A DNA stretch of 64,000 nucleotides from Symsagittifera roscoffensis. Its lineage: Eukaryota > Xenacoelomorpha > Acoela > Convolutidae. The translations under genes and the position numbers were made by a program. The stretch spans positions 34,976,766-35,040,765 of the forward strand of contig NC_087067.1 in NCBI RefSeq assembly GCF_963678635.1, given 5' to 3'. Positions 8,925-19,269 of the stretch are shown one piece after another; the stretch's first letter is position 1; each line of letters opens with the position of its first letter. Below the pieces are notes generated by a model that saw only the letters and a list, made by a program, of their open reading frames with translations, was not told where the DNA came from and made no database searches.

Positions 8925-9107
8925 GTGAGATCGCCTGAAAATAGAGCGACGATGGCGGATCGTTTCTCGAAATCTATGCCGGCCGCGCTCAAAAGGCCTA
9001 CCCTCGACGAGCAATACAAGCGCTTGAGGCACCTTGACTACACTCAGGTCGATGAGAGGTTGGCAGTTTTGTTGAACGCCATCCTACAATTAGAGGCGCA
9101 AGGGTAA
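8925..9107 (+). CDS. Small leader-linked ORF of family I, copy 2 (unrecognised)
   Basis: 60 codons, the same length as the copy at 164-346, with two residue differences visible (MADRFSKSM versus MADRFWKSM; RLRHLDY versus RLRDLDY). Both open frames survive in a region otherwise full of lesions. This may mean recent duplication rather than selection, since the flanks are also similar. Function unknown. Confidence 0.45.
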   Translation: MRSPENRATMADRFSKSMPAALKRPTLDEQYKRLRHLDYTQVDERLAVLLNAILQLEAQG

Positions 9108-9164
9108 TGTAGAGAATCAATGACTGAAGCCGTTGAGTTATGTTCTTTGGTCTAACTCATAGAT

Positions 9165-9545
9165 CATAGAATAATTTCGGATAGGATACACCGTCCGCTC
9201 GTCACGCTATCTTATTTTCGGCCGGATAGATTCGTGCAACTTCTTGGTCTAATACCGATCCTAATCTTACTCTTATATCTACTAGTCTCAGGGTGTTTAA
9301 CTAGTCTCTGCTAGGCGCAAAAGATCTAGAGTATACCGGCTTATTGCGATTGCTGAAGTTTTCTTGGAGAGGCAACTAATTTCTAAGATAAATTCAAATC
9401 TCTCTGGTGCTGAAATTACAAGTAATTTCAGCACTTACAAACAAGTGGGTTGTTAGTTAGATGGAATATGATTGGTTAATATTAAATATTTTATAGTGAT
9501 AAAATATCTAATGTATCCAATAATAAAATGTAGTTTAGATCAGGT
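9165..9545 (+). mobile_element. LTR-like segment of family I, copy 2
   Basis: Near-identical to 395-786, with the same boxes (TTTTCGGCCGGATAGATTCG, GATCTAGAGTATACCGG, ATGATTGGTTA) and the same 28-nt hairpin at 9407-9434. A short duplication (ATAGATCATAGAATAA) at its left edge distinguishes it. Confidence 0.55.
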
Positions 9546-10828
9546 TCCACCCATCCGGGGTTTACAGAGTTTTTAGATTTATCTTTCCTTCTGTAATTGA
9601 AGGATGGATGATGAACCTTGGTATTTGGCAAACATCATTTTTTTATCCGGTTCCTCTTGAAGAAGAACGTTCCAGGGCGCTGGAATCAGGGATAGGAAAT
9701 TGTTATTATGTCATTCGGCAATGACTGTTATCCCCATTGAAATCATTCCGATTTCAAAATGGTTTGCTATGTCAGGTTTTTCTGTATTAGTAGAGAACTG
9801 TTTTGTGTGCAGCCTCGTCTGGGAATGGCGTGAAGATCGTGTTTGATAGGGATGCCTTGTAATCTCGGATCTGTACGTATACTTGAACATCGAGGTGGTC
9901 ATTGGTCTAGTTCAATGAAGTCCTTTTCTGCGAAGTCAAGTCGTACTCTAAATCCTTTGAGTCGTGATTGTGGACGGCATGTCGATTTTGTTTAGCCATT
10001 CTTTGTTCGAGTGTGATGGGATCGTCTAGTCCTTGGATGTTCGTCTTTTTTGTTGTGTATGATCTATATACTGCATATTATGATTTACATTTTATAAATT
10101 TCTGTTAATCTGGTTTTTAGTCATAATCTTAGTTAGTTGTTTTCACAAAAGCGTTTTTTTAGTTCAGTTATTTTGAAGAGTTACTCACCCTTGAGTACCT
10201 CCTATTAAAAATTGAAGTGTGGACACAAAGCGTGGGTGTAGCGCGGTGGGTTAGGCCGGCTATAAGCATGCTCAGGACGTCCTTCTCTGGTGGGTTAGGC
10301 CAGGAATGGGAGTATGATTTCATGCTGTTTCTTTGAGAGGTCCTGTTATATGCTAACATTTTATGTTGGTTTTTTCTGGTCTTTCTTATGTTACTTTGGT
10401 TGTGTCCTTTTTTCAAAAATCAAACTGTTTTTGGTTTGGGTTTGTCTTCAAAAGAATAAATTATCCAGTTTTAAGCTGGGTTAATCCGGTTTGGGTACCG
10501 TTGGTTTTCTTTTTTTAGTCATGCTGTTATTTTATGATTTGTGGTGTTTAGTAAGCTGCGTTGGTTAGTTTGACTTAGTATATAATTCCTTTCCAACCGG
10601 GTTAAAGGAAATTTTGAAACTTGTTATTGCTAGTTTGAGTTGTTGTTAGTGAAAACTCGAAACATAAAATCATTATTTAAACAATTCTTCGTGGGCGAGC
10701 TGTGCGAGTTTGGATAAAATTCGTGTGCAACTGAATGAAAATATTGAAAATGTTAGTACTGCTTTCTCATTTTATGAAATTATTGCATTGAAATTGAACT
10801 TTACTACTTTTGGGGAAGTTTAAAATTA
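9546..10828 (+). repeat. Family I non-coding segment, copy 2
   Basis: Second copy of 787-2147 with indels; no gene seen. It stops at GTTTAAAATTA and joins directly, in inverted orientation, to the gag-like coding region ending at 10829. Confidence 0.7.
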
Positions 10829-13290
10829 CCAGTGTCAAATATCCGTCAATTTGGAGCGTTTCCAAACCCCTGCTAAACATATAGGCGGGACCCATGTTGA
10901 CTAGGTACCTGGGGTAGACCAAGTAAAGGGCCAGTAAGAGGTTAATGGGCATATTCAGTAATTCCTGCACGAACGAATCGAAGATGGCATCCCCCGCATA
11001 GAATACTCTACCCATATACCTCTTCTCCCAGCATGGGCTCGAGAATCTTAAAGTTTCATTGTTCTTTCTGGTCTTCAACCTGCCCTTTGCGTGATCCCTC
11101 CAGAACTCTCCAATGGTGACTTCATTCGCCGCTGTGACAAATCTTCCAACCGTCATCTCTATGTTTTCTTCCACTTCCAGCTGCCCCTCAAGAAACTCCC
11201 ATATTTGTTTGATGAGAGGTGGAGCACTCTCCCGCGTCTTGTACGTGGCCTTCTCTAGCCATGGGGTTAGAAACGGCCACCTGCCTCTCTCTTGCGTTAA
11301 GCGGTACCCCATTGAGTCCAACTGCTTTTCGGCTGCAGCCACATCCTTACTTTTGTTGCTCGGTCCCCTCGCCTTACTGGTGAGCTCGTGATTATAAGAT
11401 CCATGCTCCGAAACCATAAGCTTGCTGTGAGGTGGCTTATCATCGGTTGATCATCCCTTACCTCTAAGTTGAACTTCACTTGCCGAGCGAGATTCGACAG
11501 AGGACTTCATCCAGCAAAATCAGTAGATCCGCCAATTCGTAGAACCCCTCAAAGCATGAAATACATCTGCTAACTCCGACTTAAGAAGTCTCAAGTTTAT
11601 TGGCTCCAGCTCCCGATAAGGAGCAGCCAGAAGTATCCGCCACGCGTTCCCTTCCGCTATCAAGATCAACATTGAATACACAAACTGCAGGGCAGGCGGC
11701 ATTTTCGCGTAGCCCGGAGACGTCTTAAATGCCACTCTTGTCTTAGGTCCAAACCGAGAAGCCAGCGACTATTGCACCTCATTCATCTCGGCGAACAACG
11801 TCTGGGATTGCTTCCCAGATTTTCTTGGGTGTTGGTGCCTCACCTTTCAGGTGCTCCAGGAACCCTGCCGCGTGCAGGTGGTCGTTCATTCCCGCAAATA
11901 GCAGCAATTCAGGCTCGCAAGGCGTCTCCGACTTAATTGCCATAACCACATAACCACCAGGGTCAGTATTTGACTCAACTCCGCCCCAGGCAGCACATAC
12001 ACCAAGGTCTCTGGCCAGAATAACTTCAGAGACGTCCCCTTGAAGTCCGAACCCGCCACGATGATCACATTCGCTGCTCCCGGATCCGATCGATCATACA
12101 CTGCCAACGTTTTGGACAACTGCGAGCTTCCACAGGGCTTACCATATCTGGGATCTTCGGCTAACTTTGGACCTCCATATGCGGCATCTGGAAGTCCCAT
12201 GTCTTTCGGCTCAAGCAGCTTCTTCACCACTCTCAGCTGCGCAGGAGTCGCCACCCTGATATTGGCTATGCTTGTTCGATGCTTGGGAGGTTCCACTATG
12301 AGTCCTGGACTCCCCAATTGCTTGAGAGGCCTGTAGTTGACTGGTCACATTATCGACTTCTGCGGAATCCCAGTTAAGTCTGCTGTCTCCAAAGTCTTGG
12401 CTCTTGAGAAATGCGCCTCGTGGGCTTTTAACCAGTTCACGCAGTGGTGTCTACTCAAGTCTTCATGTGACACATTCTTCAGTCCCAGGACCTCCGCCAA
12501 TTCCTGCATGCATGCTAAATTCTCCACATCCAACTCTTTCACCCTCTCTTGATACCGTGCCTTGCTCGTCTCCGCTGGTCTCTCCGCCTTCTTATTGTCC
12601 ACCACCACCACTGACGACACCACTGAGCTTTGGGGCGTGGATGACTCTGCCTCCTCTGCTTCCATCGGCGTGGATCCCAGTTGTCTGGTGCGGCGGCTCC
12701 TTGAGCTACCTCTTGAGTCAATTCTCGCTCCCAGATGGCCGGATAGGGGCCTAGTTGCAAAGAAGGGAGGTATTGGGGTGGACCAAAGTTGAACTGGGCC
12801 ATTTCCAGCAAGTCCGACTCCAGCATGTTTATATGCCTCTGGAAGACACTATTCAGCCACTCCATGCCCCTGGGCCTATCAAAATGAATGCCATCCGAAG
12901 ACGCATCATCCGGAAGAGATCGTTCCATCTTGTCTGCCACGTACAACAGTCTTACGTGGAGCACGCTCCTCTCCTGGATCCGTCTAAATATCTCGTTGAT
13001 GTTGCGCACTTTCTCATTTCTTTCTCTCACCTGCTGGTCAGCCTTCATGTTGTAAGGGAAAGTTCAAATCGTGGTATCGCGGGATCTAGATAAATCCTCG
13101 ACTCCTCAAGAATGCAACTCATCTTCTCGTGCAGCCTCATCATCTTTCTCGACTCCCCCCTGGTACGTCATTGGTTCTCATCATCAAAGTGACCGTGTAC
13201 ATCTTCACTATGTCCAACATCCCTAGTGACGCCAACATCTGCGGTGTTGCAGCTCCAGAAAACTCAAGATCTCGAAAACTCAAGATTTCG
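10829..13290 (-). pseudogene. Gag-like retroelement coding region, inverted copy (broken)
   Basis: Reads right to left. Starting near 13290 there are coherent pieces in changing frames: a stretch with MLASLGMLDIVKMYTVTLMM; MKADQQVRERNEKVRNINEI (13048 down to about 12690, with DGIHFDRPRGMEWLNSVFQR); then RYQERVKELDVENLACMQEL and SHEDLSRHHCVNWLKAHEAH (12665-12345); then KHRTSIANIRVATPAQLRVV with VIIVAGSDFKGTSLKLFWPE (12317-11886); then the part shared with 2445-3540 (11885-10829). This copy gives the N-terminal two thirds that copy 1 lacks. The middle is Ser/Val-rich (SSVVSSVVVV). No protease, RT or zinc-knuckle motif is visible and the family is not recognised. The TAG just before SRFGPKT and the frame change near 11450 are shared with copy 1. 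Confidence 0.6.
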
Positions 13291-13364
13291 GATCTGTCCA
13301 CCCCAATACCCTACCTTCTTTGCAAACTTAAGATTTCAATTTGTTCCGCTCACTCGGAGCCCTC

Positions 13365-13717
13365 TCTACACTGTCTGCTCGTCACGCTATGTTATTTTCG
13401 GCCGGATAGATTCGTGCAACTTCTTAGTCTAATACCGATCCTAATCTTACTCTTATATCTACTAGTCTCAGGGTGTTTAACTAGTCTCTGCTAGGCTCAA
13501 TAGATCTAGAGTATACTGGCTTATTGCGATTGCTGAAGTTCTCTTGGAGAGGCAACTAATTTCCAGTTAAATTCAAATCTCTCTGGTGCTGAATTAATTT
13601 CAGCATTTACAAATAAGTGGGTTTTTAATTAGATGGAATATGATTGGTTAATATTAAATATTTTATAGTGATAAAATATCTAATTTATCCAATAATAAAA
13701 TGTAGTTTAGATCAGGT
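13365..13717 (+). mobile_element. LTR-like segment of family I, copy 3 (shortened)
   Basis: Begins near GTCTGCTCGTCACGCTAT and ends at TTTAGATCAGGTTC. The hairpin is partly lost (GTGCTGAATTAATTTCAGC). It sits between the inverted gag-like region on its left and a plus-strand coding-like frame on its right, and is the only LTR-like copy in the window followed directly by coding-like sequence. Confidence 0.5.
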
Positions 13718-13723
13718 TCGACC

Positions 13724-13912
13724 GTGCTGATGGTTGGCTACACCTCAGAGGGAATATCCAATCACAAACAGACCAGTTGGTTGTCCTGGAACGTAGATGG
13801 AGGCGTGAGGGGATTTGATTTGGCCAGAAATCCCGGCTTGAGCAATAACACGGAGTATGGTGCGGGAGAGTTCCCACTTCCCACCAGACCGCCAGCAGGC
13901 CATTGTCCATGA
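13724..13912 (+). pseudogene. Coding-like fragment after LTR-like copy 3
   Basis: 62 codons beginning MLMVGYTSEGISNHKQTSWL and ending at a TGA just before the assembly gap. Composition looks protein-like (Gly/Pro/Asn-rich, GAGEFPLPTRPPAGHCP). It is likely upstream coding sequence of the gag-like region, but the gap hides the connection. Not recognised. Confidence 0.35.
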
Positions 13913-13914
13913 TA

Positions 13915-14114
13915 NNNNNNNNNNNNNNNNNNNNNNNNNNNNNNNNNNNNNNNNNNNNNNNNNNNNNNNNNNNNNNNNNNNNNNNNNNNNNNNNNNNNNN
14001 NNNNNNNNNNNNNNNNNNNNNNNNNNNNNNNNNNNNNNNNNNNNNNNNNNNNNNNNNNNNNNNNNNNNNNNNNNNNNNNNNNNNNNNNNNNNNNNNNNNN
14101 NNNNNNNNNNNNNN
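13915..14114. other. Assembly gap (200 N)
   Basis: Exactly 200 N bases, a conventional placeholder of unknown true length, inside the gag-like region. Sequence resumes in the middle of a gag-like segment that is complete in copies 1 and 2. Confidence 0.99.
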
Positions 14115-15191
14115 GTTGGACTCGATGGGGTACCGCTTAACGCAAGAGAGAGGCAGGTGGCCGTTTCTAACCCCAAGGCTAGAGAACGCCAAGAACAAGA
14201 CGCGGGAGAGTGCTCCACCTCTCATCAAACAAAAATGGGAGTTTCTTGAGGGGCAGCTGGAAGTGGTAGAAAACATAGAGATGACGGTGGGAAGATTTGT
14301 CACAGCGGCGAATGAAGTCACCATTGGAGGGTTCTGGAGGGAGCACGCAAAGGGCGAATTGAAGACCAGAAAGAACTATGAAATTTTGAGATTCTTGAGC
14401 CCATGCTGGGAGAAGAGGTATATGGGTAGAGTATTCTATGCGGGGGATGCCATCTTCGATGCGTTCGTGCAGGAATTACTGAATATGCCCATTAACCTCT
14501 TACTGGCCCTGTACTTGGTCTACACCAGGTACCTATTCAACATGGGTCCCGCCTACATGTTTAGCAGGGGTGTGGAAACGCTCCAAATTGACGGATATTT
14601 GACACTGGTACTCTTGACCCATGGAGAACTGATGGCGTTTCATCGGCTGATAAGTATGGGGAACCCCTTTCGACAGGGAGGGCTCACCCAAGTGTGGAAT
14701 ATTATTCGTACAAGTGTGCTGCCGGGTTGAAAACTTTGCTGGTGGAGTATCTCCTAATGCAAAATCGATACCGGACGGGCGAGGAGAGGAATCCCAAGAC
14801 GAGAGAAGAGTTGAAGGAGATAATTGGAGGCATACCTCTTTTGACTGATTTGTGTTTGGCCATGAGATCTGACCCATTGGGGATGATCAGGGGGCTTGGA
14901 GAGGTCGTTAACTGCATCTACGGGCCGGCGGTGACATACGCTTTTCCTGACCCGCTCGTGGCGGCATACCGGCAATCAGTGGTGCATGTGATCCTAATAA
15001 GTGTTCTAGATGGGACGGCACTGAACTGGTGCAGACAAGAAGAGTTGAGAGCGCGGATGAGCGACACGGTACTCTTTGGGAAAGTGAAGGACCCGGAGCT
15101 GATGGTGAACAACTTCAGAGGACAACTGCAGTGTAGAATGGGGGCAAACGTGAGGGTCCCATCGAGACCTACCCCAAGTTTTGGAACTTGA
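14115..15191 (+). pseudogene. Gag-like retroelement coding region, copy 3 (central part)
   Basis: The best preserved copy of the shared segment. 14115-14730 is open (LDSMGYRLTQERGRWPFLTP, then GRFVTAANEVTIGGFW, YMGRVFYAGDAIFDAFV, FNMGPAYMFSRGV). A frame change near 14660, where copy 1 reads LMEYGEPLSIG, leads to 14694-15191 (KCAAGLKTLLVEYLLMQNRY, LTDLCLAMRSDPLGMIRGLG, SVVHVILISVLDGTALNWCR), which extends the protein past the end of copy 1. It is helical and partly hydrophobic, with no catalytic motif recognised. Dense, moderately GC-rich coding-like sequence contrasts with the AT-rich surroundings. Confidence 0.6.
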
Positions 15192-15451
15192 ATCCCGTGA
15201 CATGGGAAAAGCAGGAAACTCGAGCGAAAAGTTCTGCCTACCACCGTCCCTGACTTCACGATGGTCAGAAGGATGACCCTGGGAATGAACAATCCTTTGG
15301 TGGTCCCGTCCCTACACGCTAGAGCTACTGTGGAAAAGCAGCAAAAAAGTTTACGGACTGTTGGGATCCCTTATTCATTGTATACTCAGCCGCAGTTTAT
15401 TTCCACACATGCGACATCAAAATAAACTCATGAACGATTCAAGCAAAGAAG

Positions 15452-16011
15452 ATGAGAGGCTCAATGCCCCCTAAGTTCGAGGTCCGGGACATCTTGAGGT
15501 CGCTCGAGCAGGCCTCAAAATCGGCTGGAGGACAAGCTGCCGATTTGGGACGACGGAAGAATGATCGTGGAGGAGGGACACATTGCTCTGAAAGTCGAGA
15601 TGAAGTTCGCCACGAGGAAGTACCGAGCGCCCTACGGATTGGAGGAGCTAGAGATGAGACAAGACCAAAAGAGGCTTGGTGAGGCAGGTCCCCTATACGT
15701 GGCTCTCACAGAATATAAAAAGCTGGACCCGGTCACAACCTCACCCTTAGAAGGCGTGGAAAGACTTCCTGAACAAATTCAACCAGAGCGTGAAGAGCGA
15801 GACTACGGAGGAGGACTTCAAGGAGGAGTTATGGAACACGGTGGTGAAAATCGGGGAATCTGTCTTGATGGGCACCGGACTCGATGAGAAAGCGAGGAAG
15901 GAGCTGCTAGGGAAAATGGTCAAGTTGAGGGAACCGGAGCCGAAGACCAAAGATGACGCATGTAAAGACAGCTCTACTCTGAACCAAAAAAAACTGTTAA
16001 AAAATGATTAA
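15452..16011 (+). pseudogene. Decayed retroelement ORF, continuation 1
   Basis: Coherent pieces in two frames: MIVEEGHIALKVEMKFATRK (from 15561) up to KKLDPVTTSP, then a shift to EDFKEELWNTVVKIGESVLM and DEKARKELLGKMVKLREPEP (to 16011). The second piece is a charged helical segment. The same direction and base composition as 14115-15191 suggest one long ancestral ORF. Family unknown. Confidence 0.45.
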
Positions 16012-16058
16012 GGTGGAAAGGAATGATAGGAATAAGACTAGTAATATAATTAAGGCTC

Positions 16059-16792
16059 GAGAAGGGGGAAGCAAGAGTTAGAAAGGCCGGACCTGGATAA
16101 AGTAGTCGAGTCAGTGATGATAGTGGCGACGCCCCCGAGTAAGGGAATAAGGTCTCAGAAAAGAAAGAGAGATGCAGAAGAATTAAGTAGTCCCTCGGCA
16201 GACGCAGTCTCAGAAAAGAATCTGAAGGAAACGGCTCTCACGATTTTAGCGCGATGGAAGAAAGCGACTTATTAGGGCAGCTCCTTACCACGGAAGTTGG
16301 CCGAGGTGATGGAGGGAATGGGAGTCTCGACGTCCTTGAAAACGGAGGAGGACTTCAGACCTCAGAAAGCGAACACCTAAAGGGGTTCGACGAGTGGACA
16401 AACGTGGGAGGTGGACGTTGGCAAAAAATGTCTCACGACCCAACACCAGGCCACTGGGAAACAAGTGGCTAGCAATCCTCTTGAGATAAATGCGACAAGG
16501 AAAACCGCTCGACCTTGGTGAGTGGCTCTGGAGATCATGAAAGAACTGGAGGATTGCCTGAAGAAACTTGATTGCGGGGTATCCAGTAAGCGTCGTCATT
16601 GGGCTACTCAACAGATAGCCGAGGTCAATAAGCTGGAATTGGGGAATCAGCTGAGATGAACTTGGCAAAACATGCTGCTGGAATTTTTTGAAGAGGCGAT
16701 GAGAACACCCTCGTCGGCATTGCCGTTGATGGCAAATCCTTTCGTCAGAACGGCAGGACAGCTGATGTTGCATGGAGCTTGGTAGGAAGAGA
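16059..16792 (+). pseudogene. Decayed retroelement ORF, continuation 2 (four internal stops)
   Basis: One continuous frame of about 240 codons with four in-frame stops and a terminal TAG. It reads sensibly throughout: DLDKVVESVMIVATPPSKG, then a basic RSQKRKRDAEE patch that resembles a nuclear-localisation signal, then ETALTILARWKKAT, PRKLAEVMEGMGVSTSLKTE, IMKELEDCLKKLDCGVSSKR and ANPFVRTAGQLMLHGAW. Several lesions could be simple transitions (TGG to TGA or TAG). The protein is not recognised. Confidence 0.45.
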
Positions 16793-17018
16793 GCTGTTGA
16801 CCTTGGGGTACCTGTTGAGGTATTGACCTCACACGATAAATTGAAATTGGGCAACAAGAGTCTACAGGACCATCAAATGCTGATGCAGCATAATCCCAGA
16901 GACAATTCTGGTTTGAGTCTAGCGAGGAGAAAGGATGCCACTTGTTTCTTAAGATGAATCATGTCCATGATAACCGACAGTACTGTCCAATGTGTCAGAA
17001 GGCGATTGGAAGTAAACG

Positions 17019-17669
17019 ATGGAAAGGAGAATCTCCACGGTCATCCTGAACGTGTACCAGAGTACTGGAATCGAGAAAGAGGATGGCTCCAGGCAGTCTC
17101 TAGAGAGTCACGAGAAACTTGATGACATACGGAGGTTCTACAACAAGAAGTTCACGGAGGGGCATGACGTGCATCATAATTTGGCCCGAGCTGAAGACTA
17201 CTCGAGAACCACAAAGCGGGGAGAGTATCAGTATGTAACTGGCGTAATGGGGATAGCATACAACCCTTTCTTGGATTCGGAGGCCGGGAACGCCTATATG
17301 AATTATGAAGTGGCAGAGCTGTTGAAGTTCTGGACGGAGAAGATAATTGAGATTGACACAGTGGAAAGAGAAAGGCCGAGCCTAGGCCTGACACTTACGA
17401 GGACACCAGGAGTGATCAGCGTGCCGCGCTCAAACAAGAGGGTAGAATTGATAATGGGAAATGGAAACGGCATGCTGTTTACGAATTTGGAGACGGTTTG
17501 GAAGTTGCTGAGGCCTTCATGGTGCCCACATCCCCATGCAAGTTTGATTGAAGAAGTCACGGAGCGAGTGAGACTGTCACCAACGAAGGATGAAGACTTC
17601 TGGCAATCTGAATGTGGTACGCAAACTGATCCTACCCCACAGCAAGAAGGCGGAAGAGACAACGAGTAA
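17019..17669 (+). CDS. Unrecognised retroelement-like ORF, 216 codons
   Basis: The longest uninterrupted frame in the gap-free part of the cluster. Readable segments include DDIRRFYNKKFTEGHDVHHN, GVMGIAYNPFLDSEAGNAYM, EVAELLKFWTEKIIEIDTVE and GNGMLFTNLETVWKLLRP. A possible Cys pair (CPMC) lies just upstream near 16985 in another frame. No domain recognised. It follows the 16059-16792 frame with an unclear junction, so it may be the next part of the same ancestral polyprotein; the first ATG need not be a true start. Confidence 0.45.
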   Translation: MERRISTVILNVYQSTGIEKEDGSRQSLESHEKLDDIRRFYNKKFTEGHDVHHNLARAEDYSRTTKRGEYQYVTGVMGIAYNPFLDSEAGNAYMNYEVAELLKFWTEKIIEIDTVERERPSLGLTLTRTPGVISVPRSNKRVELIMGNGNGMLFTNLETVWKLLRPSWCPHPHASLIEEVTERVRLSPTKDEDFWQSECGTQTDPTPQQEGGRDNE

Positions 17670-18323
17670 GCCTGACAAATCAGCGAAGAAGATGGAACCC
17701 GGTAATTGTCTGGACCCGATGTGTGGAAGTGGAGAGCATTCTTGTGATGGACGATCCTGTGTCAGAAAAGGAAAAGAGCGAAGTACAGATAGTGTCTGGG
17801 TGTTACATGAACAGTACTGTAAATATAGCATTGGCGTTGGGGTTCTTCTCAAGGATGTGCAGCTTGCAATCACTGGAGATGCTGGAGTCCGAGCACCACT
17901 TAGTGACAGCGTTAAGCGTGGAGTCATGGCCTGGGGTGTTGCAAATAACCCAGAAACATATCAGAGGGTGGAATTGGTCTTGAGGCGGAAATGCGGTTTC
18001 CCATGAGTGAAGCCTATAACTTGCCGGTGAACGCGAAGTCCCTAGTGGGATCGGTGATGGCCAATCTGTGTGGAAGTCACTATCCATTGCACATGGCAAT
18101 GGTGGAAATATCCAGTCAGAGGTTACTAATCGACAAAGCTTTCTCGATACCCAAGTGCGTACGCCTGGCTCGAATGTCGCATCACTCGCACAAACTGTTG
18201 AGGAAGATTCTAGGACCGGCACTGGGGGAACAAAGAGAACAGTTGAGTGAGATCTGGGGGGAGATCAGAATACGATCGGGAAACCGACAAACAGTACACC
18301 AGCCCTGGAGGAAAATGATGTGA
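17590..18323 (+). pseudogene. Decayed retroelement ORF, continuation 3
   Basis: Overlapping frames in alternation: 17590-17900 (KYSIGVGVLLKDVQLAITGD), 17723-17983 (ILVMDDPVSEKEKSEVQIVS, then ALSVESWPGVLQIT) and 17991-18323 (MSEAYNLPVNAKSLVGSVMA, MSHHSHKLLRKILGPALGEQ). Frequent switching between frames over short distances indicates small indels. No family identified. Confidence 0.35.
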
Positions 18324-18462
18324 CGCAGGAAAAAAAAATGTGGAACTTCTGCTGAAAGCTTCGGGAGAACGCAACCTCCGGAGCATCAACCTCGCACAAG
18401 GAGAATGCCCGTGCCACTGTCTGACACAGATGGTGTGGTAACCGGAGCACTCGAACCTCTGC

Positions 18463-19114
18463 TTGATATGGGACGTGGATGAAGTTCGTTCAATCGGGTT
18501 ACCCGATCACCGTCAGAAGGTCACTCTTTTAGTAGTGAGTTCGATGCTGGCGTTGCGATGGATCGAGGAAAACGTGACGAAATATCGGGAGTCGAAGACA
18601 CCTACAGCGGAATCAATACACGCTATTGATTACAGCAGAAGGCTTGAGTTGTTTCAGAGTGCATACAAGGTTTTCTCCATACCTATGGAGGTCAGGCACG
18701 TATGGAGCCGCATAAGATTCTTTCCGTGGTTTCGAGCGACATTGACATCTTGGTTGTACGGTGACGAAGGATCACATGAAGAAGCATCAGAAAGAATATC
18801 GACAGTTCCTGGTTGGGATAGGGCCGGAAGCCTTCAAGAGACCCTTGATGACCCATCGTAATGCAATCACTACGGGTTGAGAGAGAGTTGGTAAGGTGTC
18901 TAGAGATAATACTAAGGCGAGGGAGTCAACATTGGAGGAGGACTTAGCGAAGAACGTGAGCTTGAGCTTGCACAACTCCTTTTGCTTGAACAGGGAATCT
19001 AAAGTGAAGGGCTTGCCGAATCAGGCGAAGAGGTTGCAAGAGCAGAGGGAATGGATGCGATCCTACGAACAACCACAGACTTGGGAACAGATCGTGATCA
19101 GCTCCGAAAAGTAG
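18463..19114 (+). pseudogene. Decayed retroelement ORF, continuation 4
   Basis: 18463-18861 is open (MIWDVDEVRSIGLPDHRQKV, VSSMLALRWIEENVTKYRES, LELFQSAYKVFSIPMEVRHV), followed by 18896-19114 in another frame. Coding-like, GC-richer sequence ends near 19260, and from there the DNA becomes AT-rich and non-coding, marking the right edge of the family I cluster. Confidence 0.35.
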
Positions 19115-19269
19115 GAAGAGCTGCTGAGGCAGATTACAGTGTCGAGTGCATCGGGCCCAGCACTTCAAGGGCGAGGAGCACGAACTAAACAGGATGCTCA
19201 GAGTCGGATTCTTGAGTCTTGAGTGGGAAAAGGAGAGGGGCTTGAGTGTGAACTCGGATGAAATCCGAG

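Noticed and set aside
13700-13740. GGTTCGACCGTGCTGA read as a tRNA T-arm or a primer-binding site
   Set aside because: No cloverleaf can be drawn around it, and other LTR-like copies diverge at this point, so neither reading is supported.
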